DNA of 64,000 nucleotides, from NCBI GenBank assembly GCA_006226375.1, contig SBHC01000077.1, positions 186,001 through 250,000 on the forward strand, read 5' to 3'. The notes beneath the pieces were generated by a model. It had not been told where the DNA came from. It saw only the letters and a program-made list of their open reading frames with translations, and did not search any database. The translations under genes and the position numbers were made by a program. Every line of letters starts with the position of its first letter. Positions within the stretch are counted from its first letter, which is position 1. Source of the DNA: Deltaproteobacteria bacterium (GTDB taxonomy: Bacteria > Myxococcota_C > UBA6777). Shown here piece after piece: positions 1 through 9,122 of this stretch.

Positions 1-3000
1 CAGGTCGAATCACTTGGACTCCGACCCAAGCGGATGTTGGACAAAGCTTTGCGTTTGAGCTGGTTCTCTGTGACCGCACACAACTTTGTGCAACCCAGCG
101 ATGGGCTGTTGCTGTGACGGCGCCCAACCGCGCTCCCACAATTACCTCGACAGCTCCGACAGCCAATGCGTTCGTGAACCGTCTCTTCTTCTACCAGGCG
201 ACGGCGACAGACCCGGATCCCAACGAGATTCTTACTTGGTCGATCCTCCAAGGTCCTTCCGCTGCCATCATTGGTTCGAACACTGGAGCCCTTCAGTGGA
301 CACCTATTGCGGCTGACCGAGGCAAGACGATCACCTTTAACATCCGCGTTTGTGACCGAGCCAACGCTTGTGACTCGCAAACCTGGACCACCACTGTCGT
401 AGGCCCCAACCAACCGCCTGCCTTTACCTCACAGCCTCCCACCACAGTGCTGCAAGGAGACACCTACTCCTACAACATCGTGGCTGTGGACCCCGACAAC
501 GATCCTGTGACCATCACTCTGTTGACTGGCCCGCAAGGTGCCAACATCCAGACCTCGGGTACTACGGTTACGTTGACCTGGCCCACGGATGCTTCCAACG
601 GCGGTCGCTCCTACAGCTTTGAAGTGGAAGCGTGTGACAACAACAACAACTGCGCCCAGCAAACCTGGACCGTGTTTGTTAACAACATCAATGACCCACC
701 GGTCATCACTTCCCAGGCTCCGACCAAAGGCACCAGCAGCGTTCAGTATGTGTATGCGCCCACAGCGACGGACCCGGATCCCAACGACACCTTGACCTGG
801 ACTTTGAAGTCGCAACCGCAGAACATCACGGTGAACTTCAGCACCGCGACAGGCCGTTTGACCTGGACGCCGTCCAAAGCGGATGAGACTCGCACCGACC
901 TTACCTTTGAGATTGAAGTCAAGGATGCTGCAGGTCTTACGGATACAGAGCAGTGGACGGTGACTGTTGGTAATTCCAACAATCCACCGAAGATTACTTC
1001 CACCGCGCCGACAACCGCGACCGAAGATGCTGTGTATACCTACTCCCCCACGGCTGTGGATCCCGACACCGGCGATACGCAGACGTGGACCTTGGATCAA
1101 GGCCCGACCGGCGCAACCTTCGACACCGCGACAGGTAAGATTACCTGGACTCCCGGTGACACGGATGTTACCAACAGCCCGATCAACTTCAAGATTACGG
1201 TTTGTGACTCGGCCAATGCTTGTGACTCGGAGACCTGGACCGTGACCGTCACTGACGTGAACGATCCGCCAGTGTTCACCTCGAAGCCCAATCCACTGAC
1301 GGCTCGGGTTGGTAACATCTACACCTATCCAAGCACGGCGTCTGACCCCGATCCCAGCGACCAGGGCTTCTTGAAGTTCAGCCTCACGACTCCCAACGGA
1401 AACGCTGCGATTGATCCCACAAGCGGTGTGTTTACCTGGACTCCTGCTCCAGGTGACGCCAACAACGCTGTCAAGTTCACCATTCAAGTGTGTGATGACG
1501 AGACACCGACCCCCGCTTGTGACACCCAAGACTTCACCCTTCAGGTGGGGCTTGGTAATCGTCCCCCGACCATCACAAGCACCGCACCTACCGAAGGCTA
1601 TGTGGGTGAAGACATTGATTACCAGGCCCTGGCGACAGATCCTGACGTCAACGACTCCCTCTCCTGGACTTTGGAGAGCGGTCCTACTGGTGCTTCCGTC
1701 GACAAGGACACCGGCAAGGTAAGCTGGACTCCCAGCCAGGCCGATGCTGGTAAAACCGTGTCCTTTGAGATCAAGGTCTGTGATGACGCCAATCCGCCTT
1801 TGTGTGACACCCAATCCTTCAAGGTGACCGTTGGTCAGAAGTGTCGCTTGGACATCAACTGTCCTGGCAAGCAGATCTGTGTGCAGAAAGGTCGCTTCCG
1901 CGTCTGTATCCCCGAAGGTTGTTCGGTTCTGGCCAACGCTTGTCAGCAAACCTTCTTCTGCAAAGATGGCACCTGCACCGAAGACAAGTGTCCGAATGTG
2001 ACCAACTGTCCGACCAACATTTGTCGACCGGACACCGGATGCATCCGGTCTTGTTCGGGTGTACAGTGTCCCGCTGGTAGTCGATGCATTGATGGTTCTT
2101 GTGAGCCCACTCCTTGTATCGCGAACGCTTGCTCGTCGGGCGAAGTGTGTGACTCCTCGGATACTCTCAACCCGAACTGTGTGACCGACCCCTGTCAGAT
2201 TCCCGGTCAGTGTAAGCACGGCCGTGTTTGTGACTACGATCGTTGTGTCGATGACCCCTGCTCCAAGATGCAGTGTCCCAAAGGCCAGGTCTGTGAAGCA
2301 GGCCAGTGCAAGAGCCCGACAACTTGTGAAGTGGACATCGACTGTATTGGTGAGCAGGTCTGTGAGAACAAGCAGTGTGTTGACCCCGGTTGTTACACTC
2401 GTACACCACAGTGTCAAAACACGGGTGACCTCTGCCTCGCGACCTCTTGCAAAGAAAACCCCTGTGCGACAGGCGGTACCTTGCAGTGCACCACCGACCA
2501 GTTCTGTCGTCCGACCGATGGCAAGTGTGGAAATGTTTGTGACAAGACGGCCCAGAGCCAGTGTACAGATCGAGAGACTTGCAAGGATGGTGCTTGTCAG
2601 CCTGACCCCTGCAAGAACAAGTCTTGCGGTGCTGGACAGACTTGCATCGGTGGAACTTGCACCACCGACCGTTGCGCACCTGGAAATGTCTGTAAGTACG
2701 GACGTGTTTGTGACAGCAGCATGAATCGATGTATCGATGATCCCTGTCTGTACACGAAGTGTCCGACTGGACTCACTTGCCGACTGGGACAATGCATCCC
2801 CACAAGCTGCCGCGTTGACAAAGACTGTCCTGGCAATCAAATCTGTCTGAACGGTCAGTGTGTGGATCCGAAGTGCCCGGATACTCCTTGCGCTCCGGGC
2901 GAACTCTGTGTGAACGGCGTTTGCACCAAAGATCCTTGTCAGGGAGTTCAGTGCCCCGCTGGACAATACTGCCGCGGTGGAAACTGTATCAATCCTTGCG

Positions 3001-3983
3001 GTGCTTGCCCTGCAGGTACCACCTGCGTGGATGGAAAGTGTGTGAATGATCCATGCGCCAACATCCAGTGCAAGGACGGCGAAGTTTGCCAGAACGGAAG
3101 CTGTGTGCCCGAGTGTTGTACTGCAGACTCTTGCAAGTTCAACCGAATCTGTCGCGCATGCGCTTGCTACGATCCTCCCTGTGGTGGCGTCACCTGTCCC
3201 AACGGCACCGAGTGCAACAAGGACACTGGAAACTGTCAGCCTCCCACAGGCACCTGTGATGTTGACAAAGTCCAATGTTCCGGTGATGACGTCTGTATCG
3301 ACGGCAAGTGCACCCCGCCGGGTTGTTACAACGCAACTTGTGAAGCGGGCAAGGTCTGTCTGAAGGGGCAGTGTACGGACAATCCCTGTGCTACTGTCAC
3401 TTGTAAGGACAACGAGTTCTGTCGACCTGTCGACGGCACCTGTGTTCCCTACTGTGACTGCAAGCCAGGCGAAGTCTGCAACAACGGTGTTTGCGAAGCG
3501 AACCCCTGCGATGGAAAAACCTGTCCCTCCGGTCAGGTCTGTCGCAAAGGGAACTGCGAACCCGAGCTTCCCTGTGACAAGCCAGACAATGCCGACACCA
3601 ACATCTGTAAGTACACCCGAGTGTGTGCAAACAACACCACAGATACAACTTCACCCAAAGCCAATTGTGGTGATGACCTCTGTACAGGTGTCGTGTGCAA
3701 GACCGGTTACAAGTGTACCAAAGGTCAGTGTTGGCCCGACCCCTGCGCTGGTGAGAATCCTGGTGAAAGCTGCTCGGCTGAGAACACTGGTGAGAACACT
3801 GGTGAGTCTGCCACCAACGACGGTGGTCCTGGAGACGGTGGAACCAACGATGGTCCTGTGGAGTACACCACGGTGGCTACAGGTGGTTGTGGATGCCAGA
3901 ACACCTCCGGCTCTGCGCCTCTCTTCATGATGCTCCTCCTCCTCTTTGGCGCTCTCATCATTCGACGACGTCGCGCCGCCTAA
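1..3983 (+). CDS. Secreted Ig-repeat and Cys-rich surface protein with MYXO-CTERM-type tail (5' end outside window)
   Basis: The frame is open to the left edge, so the start and any signal peptide are missing; the first in-window GTG (114) lies inside a repeat and is not a start. About the first 610 residues are six to seven tandem Ig/cadherin-like repeats of roughly 95 residues, each with TSxxPT, a DPDxxDxLTW motif and WTPxxAD, as in He_PIG/Ig-like families. The next 600 or so residues are EGF-like Cys-rich units of the pattern C-P-x-G-x-x-C-x-x-G-x-C. A Gly/Asn/Glu linker leads to GGCGCQN, a hydrophobic helix (about 16 residues) and RRRR at the very end: the layout of a MYXO-CTERM sorting tail, which in this family is thought to be cut and anchored by myxosortase. 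Likely a cell-surface adhesin or matrix protein. Function of the repeats is inferred. Confidence 0.85.
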   Translation, partial: GRITWTPTQADVGQSFAFELVLCDRTQLCATQRWAVAVTAPNRAPTITSTAPTANAFVNRLFFYQATATDPDPNEILTWSILQGPSAAIIGSNTGALQWTPIAADRGKTITFNIRVCDRANACDSQTWTTTVVGPNQPPAFTSQPPTTVLQGDTYSYNIVAVDPDNDPVTITLLTGPQGANIQTSGTTVTLTWPTDASNGGRSYSFEVEACDNNNNCAQQTWTVFVNNINDPPVITSQAPTKGTSSVQYVYAPTATDPDPNDTLTWTLKSQPQNITVNFSTATGRLTWTPSKADETRTDLTFEIEVKDAAGLTDTEQWTVTVGNSNNPPKITSTAPTTATEDAVYTYSPTAVDPDTGDTQTWTLDQGPTGATFDTATGKITWTPGDTDVTNSPINFKITVCDSANACDSETWTVTVTDVNDPPVFTSKPNPLTARVGNIYTYPSTASDPDPSDQGFLKFSLTTPNGNAAIDPTSGVFTWTPAPGDANNAVKFTIQVCDDETPTPACDTQDFTLQVGLGNRPPTITSTAPTEGYVGEDIDYQALATDPDVNDSLSWTLESGPTGASVDKDTGKVSWTPSQADAGKTVSFEIKVCDDANPPLCDTQSFKVTVGQKCRLDINCPGKQICVQKGRFRVCIPEGCSVLANACQQTFFCKDGTCTEDKCPNVTNCPTNICRPDTGCIRSCSGVQCPAGSRCIDGSCEPTPCIANACSSGEVCDSSDTLNPNCVTDPCQIPGQCKHGRVCDYDRCVDDPCSKMQCPKGQVCEAGQCKSPTTCEVDIDCIGEQVCENKQCVDPGCYTRTPQCQNTGDLCLATSCKENPCATGGTLQCTTDQFCRPTDGKCGNVCDKTAQSQCTDRETCKDGACQPDPCKNKSCGAGQTCIGGTCTTDRCAPGNVCKYGRVCDSSMNRCIDDPCLYTKCPTGLTCRLGQCIPTSCRVDKDCPGNQICLNGQCVDPKCPDTPCAPGELCVNGVCTKDPCQGVQCPAGQYCRGGNCINPCGACPAGTTCVDGKCVNDPCANIQCKDGEVCQNGSCVPECCTADSCKFNRICRACACYDPPCGGVTCPNGTECNKDTGNCQPPTGTCDVDKVQCSGDDVCIDGKCTPPGCYNATCEAGKVCLKGQCTDNPCATVTCKDNEFCRPVDGTCVPYCDCKPGEVCNNGVCEANPCDGKTCPSGQVCRKGNCEPELPCDKPDNADTNICKYTRVCANNTTDTTSPKANCGDDLCTGVVCKTGYKCTKGQCWPDPCAGENPGESCSAENTGENTGESATNDGGPGDGGTNDGPVEYTTVATGGCGCQNTSGSAPLFMMLLLLFGALIIRRRRAA

Positions 3984-3997
3984 TTTCCTTCCTTCTC

Positions 3998-4011
3998 GCG
4001 CAGTTCTGCGC
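3998..4011 (+). terminator. Weak hairpin after the surface-protein gene
   Basis: GCGCAG-TT-CTGCGC is a perfect 6-bp inverted repeat 14 bases after the stop codon. There is no clean U-tract behind it, only a pyrimidine-rich stretch, so termination is possible but weakly supported. Confidence 0.3.
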
Positions 4012-4260
4012 AACCTCTTCCCTTGTTTCCAACATTCGTTCCCAAGCACATCCCATGCACCAGCCTTATACACCAGTCCCATGCAGGTAGGCGTTTGCCT
4101 TCTTGCTGGGCCCCGCTCAGTCTAGATCGGTCTTGTTTCTCTCTTACTTACAGGAGACGAACAAAGCCGTTCCATGAACCAGCATGACTGTTTGAGTTGT
4201 TGGGGTGTTGAGATCTTTTGGAACAGAGAGTCGTGGGTTTGGGGCTTGGGGAGCTGTACT

Positions 4261-4653
4261 CTAGGTCAGGTTGTGGCGTTTGATGGCAGACTTGAGGACG
4301 TTGGTGGAGTAGCTGTCGGGTCCATAGCGTCCGGCAATGACAGGCCGTTCATCCTCTTCGTCTTGGTACAGGAGGAAGGGGCCTTCAACACCTTCCCGGA
4401 GGACATAATCTCCAGGTGGCTTGAACACTTCCACCGTTTCTCCTTGGAGGACGAGGTCGCCGAAGAGAACTTCCTTGATCGTGAGCATGGCGACTTGTTC
4501 TGGAAGGTCCCTCGGGATATCGACGGTGTCGGGTTCTTCGGGGTTGGGAACAAACTCCTGTTTCCCACGAAACAGGATCTCTTCGACCACTGCGATGACA
4601 CAAGCATCCACTTCTGGAAGCAACTCATCTATCGGATCGGGGGGTAACGCCAT
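4261..4653 (-). CDS. Small protein with a TIMP/NTR-like OB-fold pattern
   Basis: A 130-residue protein. The ATG at 4653 has AAAGGA six bases upstream; a 12-residue longer in-frame start (4686) lacks a ribosome site. The order 'ACVIAVVEEILFRG' ... 'AMLTIKEVLFGDLVLQGETVEVF' ... 'PFLLYQDEEDERPVIAGRYGP' resembles short bacterial OB-fold (TIMP/NTR-like) proteins, in which a VxxVLKG strand is followed by a FLVF and a GRYGP-type segment. No signal peptide is visible, and the usual cysteines are absent. It lies 79 bases downstream of the calpain-like gene on the same strand and may share its transcript. Function unknown; the fold is inferred from pattern only. Confidence 0.6.
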   Translation of the reverse strand: MALPPDPIDELLPEVDACVIAVVEEILFRGKQEFVPNPEEPDTVDIPRDLPEQVAMLTIKEVLFGDLVLQGETVEVFKPPGDYVLREGVEGPFLLYQDEEDERPVIAGRYGPDSYSTNVLKSAIKRHNLT

Positions 4654-4718
4654 AATGGATTCCTTTTGGAGTAAGGGATGACCCAAGGAAAGAAGTCAAA
4701 CGCAAAAGACACACGGAT

Positions 4719-4732
4719 GACGACACGTCGTC
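4719..4732 (-). terminator. Hairpin at the end of the calpain-like gene
   Basis: Reading the minus strand, GACGAC-GT-GTCGTC follows the TAA stop of the protease gene directly. No strong U-tract follows, so it may attenuate rather than stop transcription into the next gene (4653-4261). Confidence 0.3.
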
Positions 4733-6466
4733 TTAGTTGTTGGGTTTGGCGATGGCAACGCTTTTGTACAAGTGGGCAAACTCAGCCAACTCCAGCTTGA
4801 AGATTCCGTCGTCTTTGCCATCGTTACCTGGTTCGGAGTTGCCCCAGGGGTTGCGAAGGTTGACGTACTTTTTGCCTTCGCTCTCTTCTACACCGAGGAC
4901 GGTGTAGGCGTGCCATGCATAGACGCGCTTTCCGGAGTAACGTTCGGCTTCGTCGCTGTCTTTGCCGTAGGTGGAAGCAGTCATCGGGTGGCCGCTTTCG
5001 GTGGCTTCCTTCATCCGATTGTACACCGACTCCATGTTGCTATCGCTGATGGTGTGGCTTCGGCGGGTTCCACCTACCAACATCGCCATGATCTTTCCTG
5101 AGTTTCCGCCGTTTCCAACTTCGTCGTAGCTGTTGCCGTTGAGCTTGGCGTAGGCTTTTTCAAGAATCGGGAACCACAACTCCATCTTGTCGGGGTCATA
5201 GGTCTCACCGACGGACCCTCCGTACATGGGACGATTGCCGGAAGAACGCTTGTACAAGTCTCCGTCAACGGTCACTTTGCGAGTACGGAAGCGGCCGGAG
5301 TTGTAGTAGGTTTCTTCCTTGAAGGTCACAGTGTAGGTGCCGTCACCGTTGTCCTTCATCATGTCTTGGATGACCTCAGGACTGGAGTGGGCCACGGAGG
5401 AGGCGGCAGCGCAGAAGTAACAGTTGGCCAGGCTTCCCTGTTTCACGTCGCTGGCAGAGGCTCCATCAATGAAGAGTGGGCCAGAGTATCGCTGTGTTGT
5501 GATGGTGGGGTTGCCGTCGTCGTCCACGTGACGCTTTTTCCAGGGAGATGGATCGACCAGATCCACAGGTTCGGGGGGGCCTTCAACCTTAACCACGCCG
5601 CTGACTTTCGAGAAGTTCACGTTGTTCACGCCATCGCTCACTGCGATGGAGAACTCGTCGTTGGCCTCTCCTTTGAACGAAAGCCCTGGGGGAAGTTTGC
5701 CTTCTCCATCCAGTTGAAAGTCAAAGGTTTCACCCGATCGGTTGTTGGTCAAGCGGAACTGGGCGTTGGGTTCTGAGATCATCCCATCGCCGATGTAGAT
5801 CAATTCAACATCGCCGTTTTCGTTGGCTTCCAGGCCAAACGTTTCCGTCTGGGTTTGGGCATTTCGGGTGTCGACTGCATCGATTCCGCCTGCCTGCATC
5901 GTGATCCAGTTGCTCACGTTCCCTTGAGAGTCACGGGTGCGGACTCGAAGGTGGTCGCCTTCTTGTACATCGTTGAGGTTGCCGTGAAACTTGCCCCATT
6001 CGTCAGCCTTCACTTCCATGGAGTCTGCCTGAAGGGCTGCTTCTGGGTTGGCGGAGATATTCACTACTTCCAACGTTTCACCGTTGGGGGCCAACTCTTG
6101 GAATCGAGCGGTTAACTCATCGCTGAGGGGAAGTGGATCTCCAGACTCAACGGGAGCCTGCCCTACCAAGGCTTCCATGAAGTTGCGAGCTTCCGGTGCC
6201 CAGGAGATGGAGTCGTTGGACAACATGGTTTCAACGTCTAGCTTTTCCTGGTCGTCCATTCCTTCGCGAACAATTTCAATCTGGTCTTCGCGAGTGACTC
6301 CAGGGGCTTGAAGCGCGCGCATCGTTGCCATAAACTTGCGGCCGCTCTTGTCTCCAATGCTGGCAAGAAAGTCAAACAAGTTGTCGTTGCCAATCTTCTT
6401 TTCGGGGCGGTGGTCAAGCATTCTTACATGGTGTCGAAGCTGACGATCCTTGATGGGGCCTGGCAT
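4733..6466 (-). CDS. Calpain-family (C2) cysteine protease
   Basis: A 577-residue protein. The ATG at 6466 follows GAGG with eight-base spacing; the open frame reaches 6604, but that extension has no ribosome site. Residues 1-130 are mainly helical, about 135-300 hold beta-rich Ig-like segments, and about 325-577 are a peptidase C2 domain. The catalytic triad is visible: Cys350 in QGSLANCYF, His519 in AWHAYTV and Asn539 in LRNPWG. The calpain C2-like and EF-hand parts are absent, so calcium control of the animal type is not expected. No signal peptide is seen, so it acts in the cytoplasm or leaves by a leaderless route. The substrate is unknown. It is divergent from the Ig-domain lipoprotein at 6866. 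Confidence 0.85.
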   Translation of the reverse strand: MPGPIKDRQLRHHVRMLDHRPEKKIGNDNLFDFLASIGDKSGRKFMATMRALQAPGVTREDQIEIVREGMDDQEKLDVETMLSNDSISWAPEARNFMEALVGQAPVESGDPLPLSDELTARFQELAPNGETLEVVNISANPEAALQADSMEVKADEWGKFHGNLNDVQEGDHLRVRTRDSQGNVSNWITMQAGGIDAVDTRNAQTQTETFGLEANENGDVELIYIGDGMISEPNAQFRLTNNRSGETFDFQLDGEGKLPPGLSFKGEANDEFSIAVSDGVNNVNFSKVSGVVKVEGPPEPVDLVDPSPWKKRHVDDDGNPTITTQRYSGPLFIDGASASDVKQGSLANCYFCAAASSVAHSSPEVIQDMMKDNGDGTYTVTFKEETYYNSGRFRTRKVTVDGDLYKRSSGNRPMYGGSVGETYDPDKMELWFPILEKAYAKLNGNSYDEVGNGGNSGKIMAMLVGGTRRSHTISDSNMESVYNRMKEATESGHPMTASTYGKDSDEAERYSGKRVYAWHAYTVLGVEESEGKKYVNLRNPWGNSEPGNDGKDDGIFKLELAEFAHLYKSVAIAKPNN

Positions 6467-6562
6467 GATGATGTCCTCACAGTTGTTTGTTTTCGTAGGG
6501 TAACTGTATATTCTAAATGGGAGTTCGCACGGCGTGCGCTCCAGAAGTCGTTCGAGGCAGGT

Positions 6563-6580
6563 CTTTTCTTGGAAGAAAAG
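6563..6580 (-). repeat. 8-bp inverted repeat in the calpain-like leader
   Basis: CTTTTCTT-GG-AAGAAAAG is a perfect inverted repeat. It would sit at the extreme 5' end of a transcript started from the promoter candidate at 6589-6617 and could stabilise or regulate the roughly 115-base leader. Confidence 0.4.
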
Positions 6581-6588
6581 TTTGGCCC

Positions 6589-6617
6589 ATAGGAGCAAAA
6601 TCAACCCAAATTGTCAA
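6589..6617 (-). promoter_or_regulatory. Sigma70-like promoter candidate for the calpain-like gene
   Basis: On the minus strand a perfect TTGACA (6617-6612) is followed after 17 bases by TCCTAT (6594-6589), a weak -10 with three of six consensus bases. Distance to the ATG at 6466 is about 115 bases. Inferred from sequence only. Confidence 0.3.
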
Positions 6618-6865
6618 GGTTCTCTGAAGGTTTGGGGGGATTGGTATCCTCAAATTTTTGAAACTTGAATGGGTGTATGTTTCAAAAAACAAGACACTTG
6701 TTGTGCTTCTGACAGAGGCCGTTTCGTGGAGCTTTATGTATCGTGCCGATTTTTCCTCTTTTGGCAATGATGGCTTGGTTTTTGCTCCTCAACACTTCTC
6801 GATTGCTTTGGGATGTTTTCAGATACGAGGAAGCCAGCAGTTGGCTTTCAACAGGTAAGAATGTG

Positions 6866-8386
6866 ATGTGGAATCTACGAAGGACAGGTACGGCGTTTGG
6901 TTTGAATTTCTTGGGGTTGGCTTTCGTCACCTTGTGGGTCGGCTGTGGGGCACCCCAAGGGAAGTTGTTGACCAACTTGGATGGGAAGCCTTTGGTCATT
7001 GGCGAAACCATCTTGTTTAAACCAAAGGTGGGGCAGGTGTATGTGTACCATAGTCATGGTGCTCCACTGGAACTCACCAATGTTCAGGTCAAGGGTGACC
7101 AAGCTGTCCACTTTGAATTGGTTCAGGCTCCCGCTTTTCCTCTCGCGATGGAAGGCGGGAATCAGAAGGGGAATTGGTTTAATGTTCAATTCTTCTCCAG
7201 CACGGCGGGAGCGTTTCAGGCCACCCTTGAGATCGAGTACAAAACGGGAGAAGGTCGAACGACAGGAACGTTGTTGATTCCTATGGAAGGTACAGCAGTG
7301 GAGTCAAACAATCCCATCCGGCTGCAAGTGGAGCCAGAGACCACTGTGTTGGACTTTGGCACCATCCACAACAAAGAAGCGATCTCGAAAGAGATTGTGC
7401 TCTACAACACGAGCGAATCCATTCTGACCATCGACAGCTTGGAGCTGGTCGATAACGACAAAAAGGCGTTCCAAATTCCCTTCCCTCTGCCCACGCCCTT
7501 TCGGGTGTTTCCTGGCAAAGAGAACGGTCGCCCTGTTGTGTTTCAGGCGCAACATGCCACCCCCGGAACCTACGAGGCCTGGCTGAGCCTTAGCTCGGAG
7601 AACGCTGGAAATCTAAGCAAAGACGGGACCCGGCTGATCAAGCTTCGCGTCAAGATTGTAGAATACCAAACTCCCCCCCGGCTGCGGTTTCGAGTGGGAG
7701 CCACAGGTTCAAGCTCCTATGTTCGATTGCGGGATGTGCCTGCCAATGAAGAAAAGGTGGAGCGGGTTACGCTGTGGAATTCCGGACAGATTCCCGCGAA
7801 GATTGTAAAGATCTTTGTCCCTGACGACGCTGAGAAGGCCTGGACTGTTCGGAAGGCCCCAGAGCTACCCTTTGAAGTGAAAGGGACCACCCATAGCAAC
7901 GGTGTGGACATTGAGGTTGTCTACAAATCCTCAAAACCGACAGGGCAACGGGTTCAATTGCAGGTTGATTATCTGCGCGATCCCAACCAGCCCGATTCGA
8001 TCTCTTCGGCAGTCCTGCAACTTGAACATGAAGTGTCACGTGCTTGGTATGCCTTTGATTGTACAGTTCTCAATTTTGGCCGGGTCGACAAAGACTCAAC
8101 CACGCGTCGTTCCTGTCGTATCCGTAATATTGGAAACATCGACGTTACGATCAGTAGCATCAAGTATGTCAAAACTCGTGGGGAAGACAGCCCGTTCCGC
8201 TGGATTAACCCATCGTTTCCTCTTCGAATGTCACCAGGATCTTCGTACACCGTTCTTGTGGAATATGTTCCCAAAACGAGCGGCGCTGACGACGAAGGTC
8301 AGTTTGTCCCCACGTCCAATATCATCGTGGAAAATGAAGAAGAACGGCCTGTTCTCCGCGTGCAAGGACAGACGAATTCTCCCTAG
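6866..8386 (+). CDS. Lipoprotein with Hydin/ASPM-type Ig-like domains
   Basis: A 506-residue protein. The ATG at 6866 begins a lipoprotein signal (two Arg, a hydrophobic stretch, then LWVGC); the open frame runs up to 6743, but that extension has no signal or ribosome site. After the lipid-anchored Cys come three to four beta-sandwich repeats. The clearest, VLDFGTIHNKEAIS...LYNTSESILTI and VLNFGRVDKDSTT...IRNIGNIDVTI, match the ASPM/SPD-2/Hydin (choice-of-anchor D) pattern of FGxV and N-x-G/S. Such domains serve as protein-binding scaffolds; here the protein would sit on the outer or inner membrane facing the periplasm. The partner is unknown. It is transcribed away from the calpain-like gene. 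Confidence 0.8.
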   Translation: MWNLRRTGTAFGLNFLGLAFVTLWVGCGAPQGKLLTNLDGKPLVIGETILFKPKVGQVYVYHSHGAPLELTNVQVKGDQAVHFELVQAPAFPLAMEGGNQKGNWFNVQFFSSTAGAFQATLEIEYKTGEGRTTGTLLIPMEGTAVESNNPIRLQVEPETTVLDFGTIHNKEAISKEIVLYNTSESILTIDSLELVDNDKKAFQIPFPLPTPFRVFPGKENGRPVVFQAQHATPGTYEAWLSLSSENAGNLSKDGTRLIKLRVKIVEYQTPPRLRFRVGATGSSSYVRLRDVPANEEKVERVTLWNSGQIPAKIVKIFVPDDAEKAWTVRKAPELPFEVKGTTHSNGVDIEVVYKSSKPTGQRVQLQVDYLRDPNQPDSISSAVLQLEHEVSRAWYAFDCTVLNFGRVDKDSTTRRSCRIRNIGNIDVTISSIKYVKTRGEDSPFRWINPSFPLRMSPGSSYTVLVEYVPKTSGADDEGQFVPTSNIIVENEEERPVLRVQGQTNSP

Positions 8387-8605
8387 CCTGGCCTCCTTGA
8401 GCGGTATTGCCCTGAAACCACAACATGTTTTTGATGGATTGCATCGTTGCGTTCGTACGTTTCGCTATCTTGGATGTGTAGGTGCTTGAAATGGATGGGA
8501 ATTTGAAAAAGGTGAAAAATAATTGTTGAATGAGTGGGTTTGGTTGTAATAATGAACATCAAGTCAAACAAAGATGTTGCTACAGCCCTAGGGGAGAAAC
8601 GAATC

Positions 8606-9085
8606 ATGACCACACGCATTTTGTTCGACAGCAATTCTGCTATGGATGATGCGTCAGAACTTTACAACACTGCGGTGGATGGCGGCGAGCTTGCAAACAT
8701 TTGGCCGTGCGATGTGACTGATATTGAAGTGGGCGACCGCTTTTTTCTGGTGGATCCAGATGAGGGTATCTACGGTTCAGGTGTCGTTATTTCCGTCGAT
8801 ACAGACGAATACGATATGCTCGAAGAAGACGATGGAAACGCTGTGAGTGATGCCTATTTGGAGTATCCTTACAGCAACACAGAGTCGTACTACATTCAGA
8901 TTGAGTTCGACGCTGCCGTACCTTACGATGAACTTCTCTCTTGGGATATGCTCCAAGAGTCAGAAGAGTTAGCGGATATGGACTGGACGTTTGAAACGTC
9001 AGGGGAAGAACTCGACGAAGATATCGCTGAAATCGTCGAATCACGCTGGGACGATTACATCGACCGCGTAGGGTGCCGAATCTAA
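8606..9085 (+). CDS. Acidic hypothetical protein, PUA/EVE-like start
   Basis: A 159-residue, strongly acidic protein. The ATG at 8606 follows GGGGAG with nine-base spacing; an upstream in-frame ATG (8552) has no ribosome site. The N-terminal half has 'NIWPCDVTDIEVGDRFFLVD' and then 'GIYGSGVVISVDTD', similar in order to EVE/PUA-like domains (GDRVFL ... GI.GxGxV). The C-terminal half is Glu/Asp-rich helix with 'ESRWDDYIDRVG'. EVE/PUA relatives bind modified bases in DNA or RNA, but the match is by pattern only. It stands alone: divergent neighbours are absent and the next gene converges on it with 37 bases between. Confidence 0.6.
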   Translation: MTTRILFDSNSAMDDASELYNTAVDGGELANIWPCDVTDIEVGDRFFLVDPDEGIYGSGVVISVDTDEYDMLEEDDGNAVSDAYLEYPYSNTESYYIQIEFDAAVPYDELLSWDMLQESEELADMDWTFETSGEELDEDIAEIVESRWDDYIDRVGCRI

Positions 9086-9122
9086 AGAAGCTTCAACTCC
9101 ACGTTTCCTGTTCTTGCCTACC

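Larger units (their letters stand above)
6467..6865. other. Divergent intergenic region (calpain-like / Ig lipoprotein)
   Basis: 399 bases without a convincing gene. It must hold the promoters of both neighbours. It is AT-richer than the flanks and contains the promoter-like pair and inverted repeat listed separately. I see no tRNA-like or coding signal. Confidence 0.6.

Noticed and set aside
429-3275. A 948-codon open frame on the minus strand under the surface-protein gene
   Set aside because: It is antisense to an in-frame Cys-rich repeat protein; its composition mirrors the repeats (Thr, Val, Ala, Arg runs) and it has no start signal. Repeated codons on the plus strand simply avoid stops on the other.
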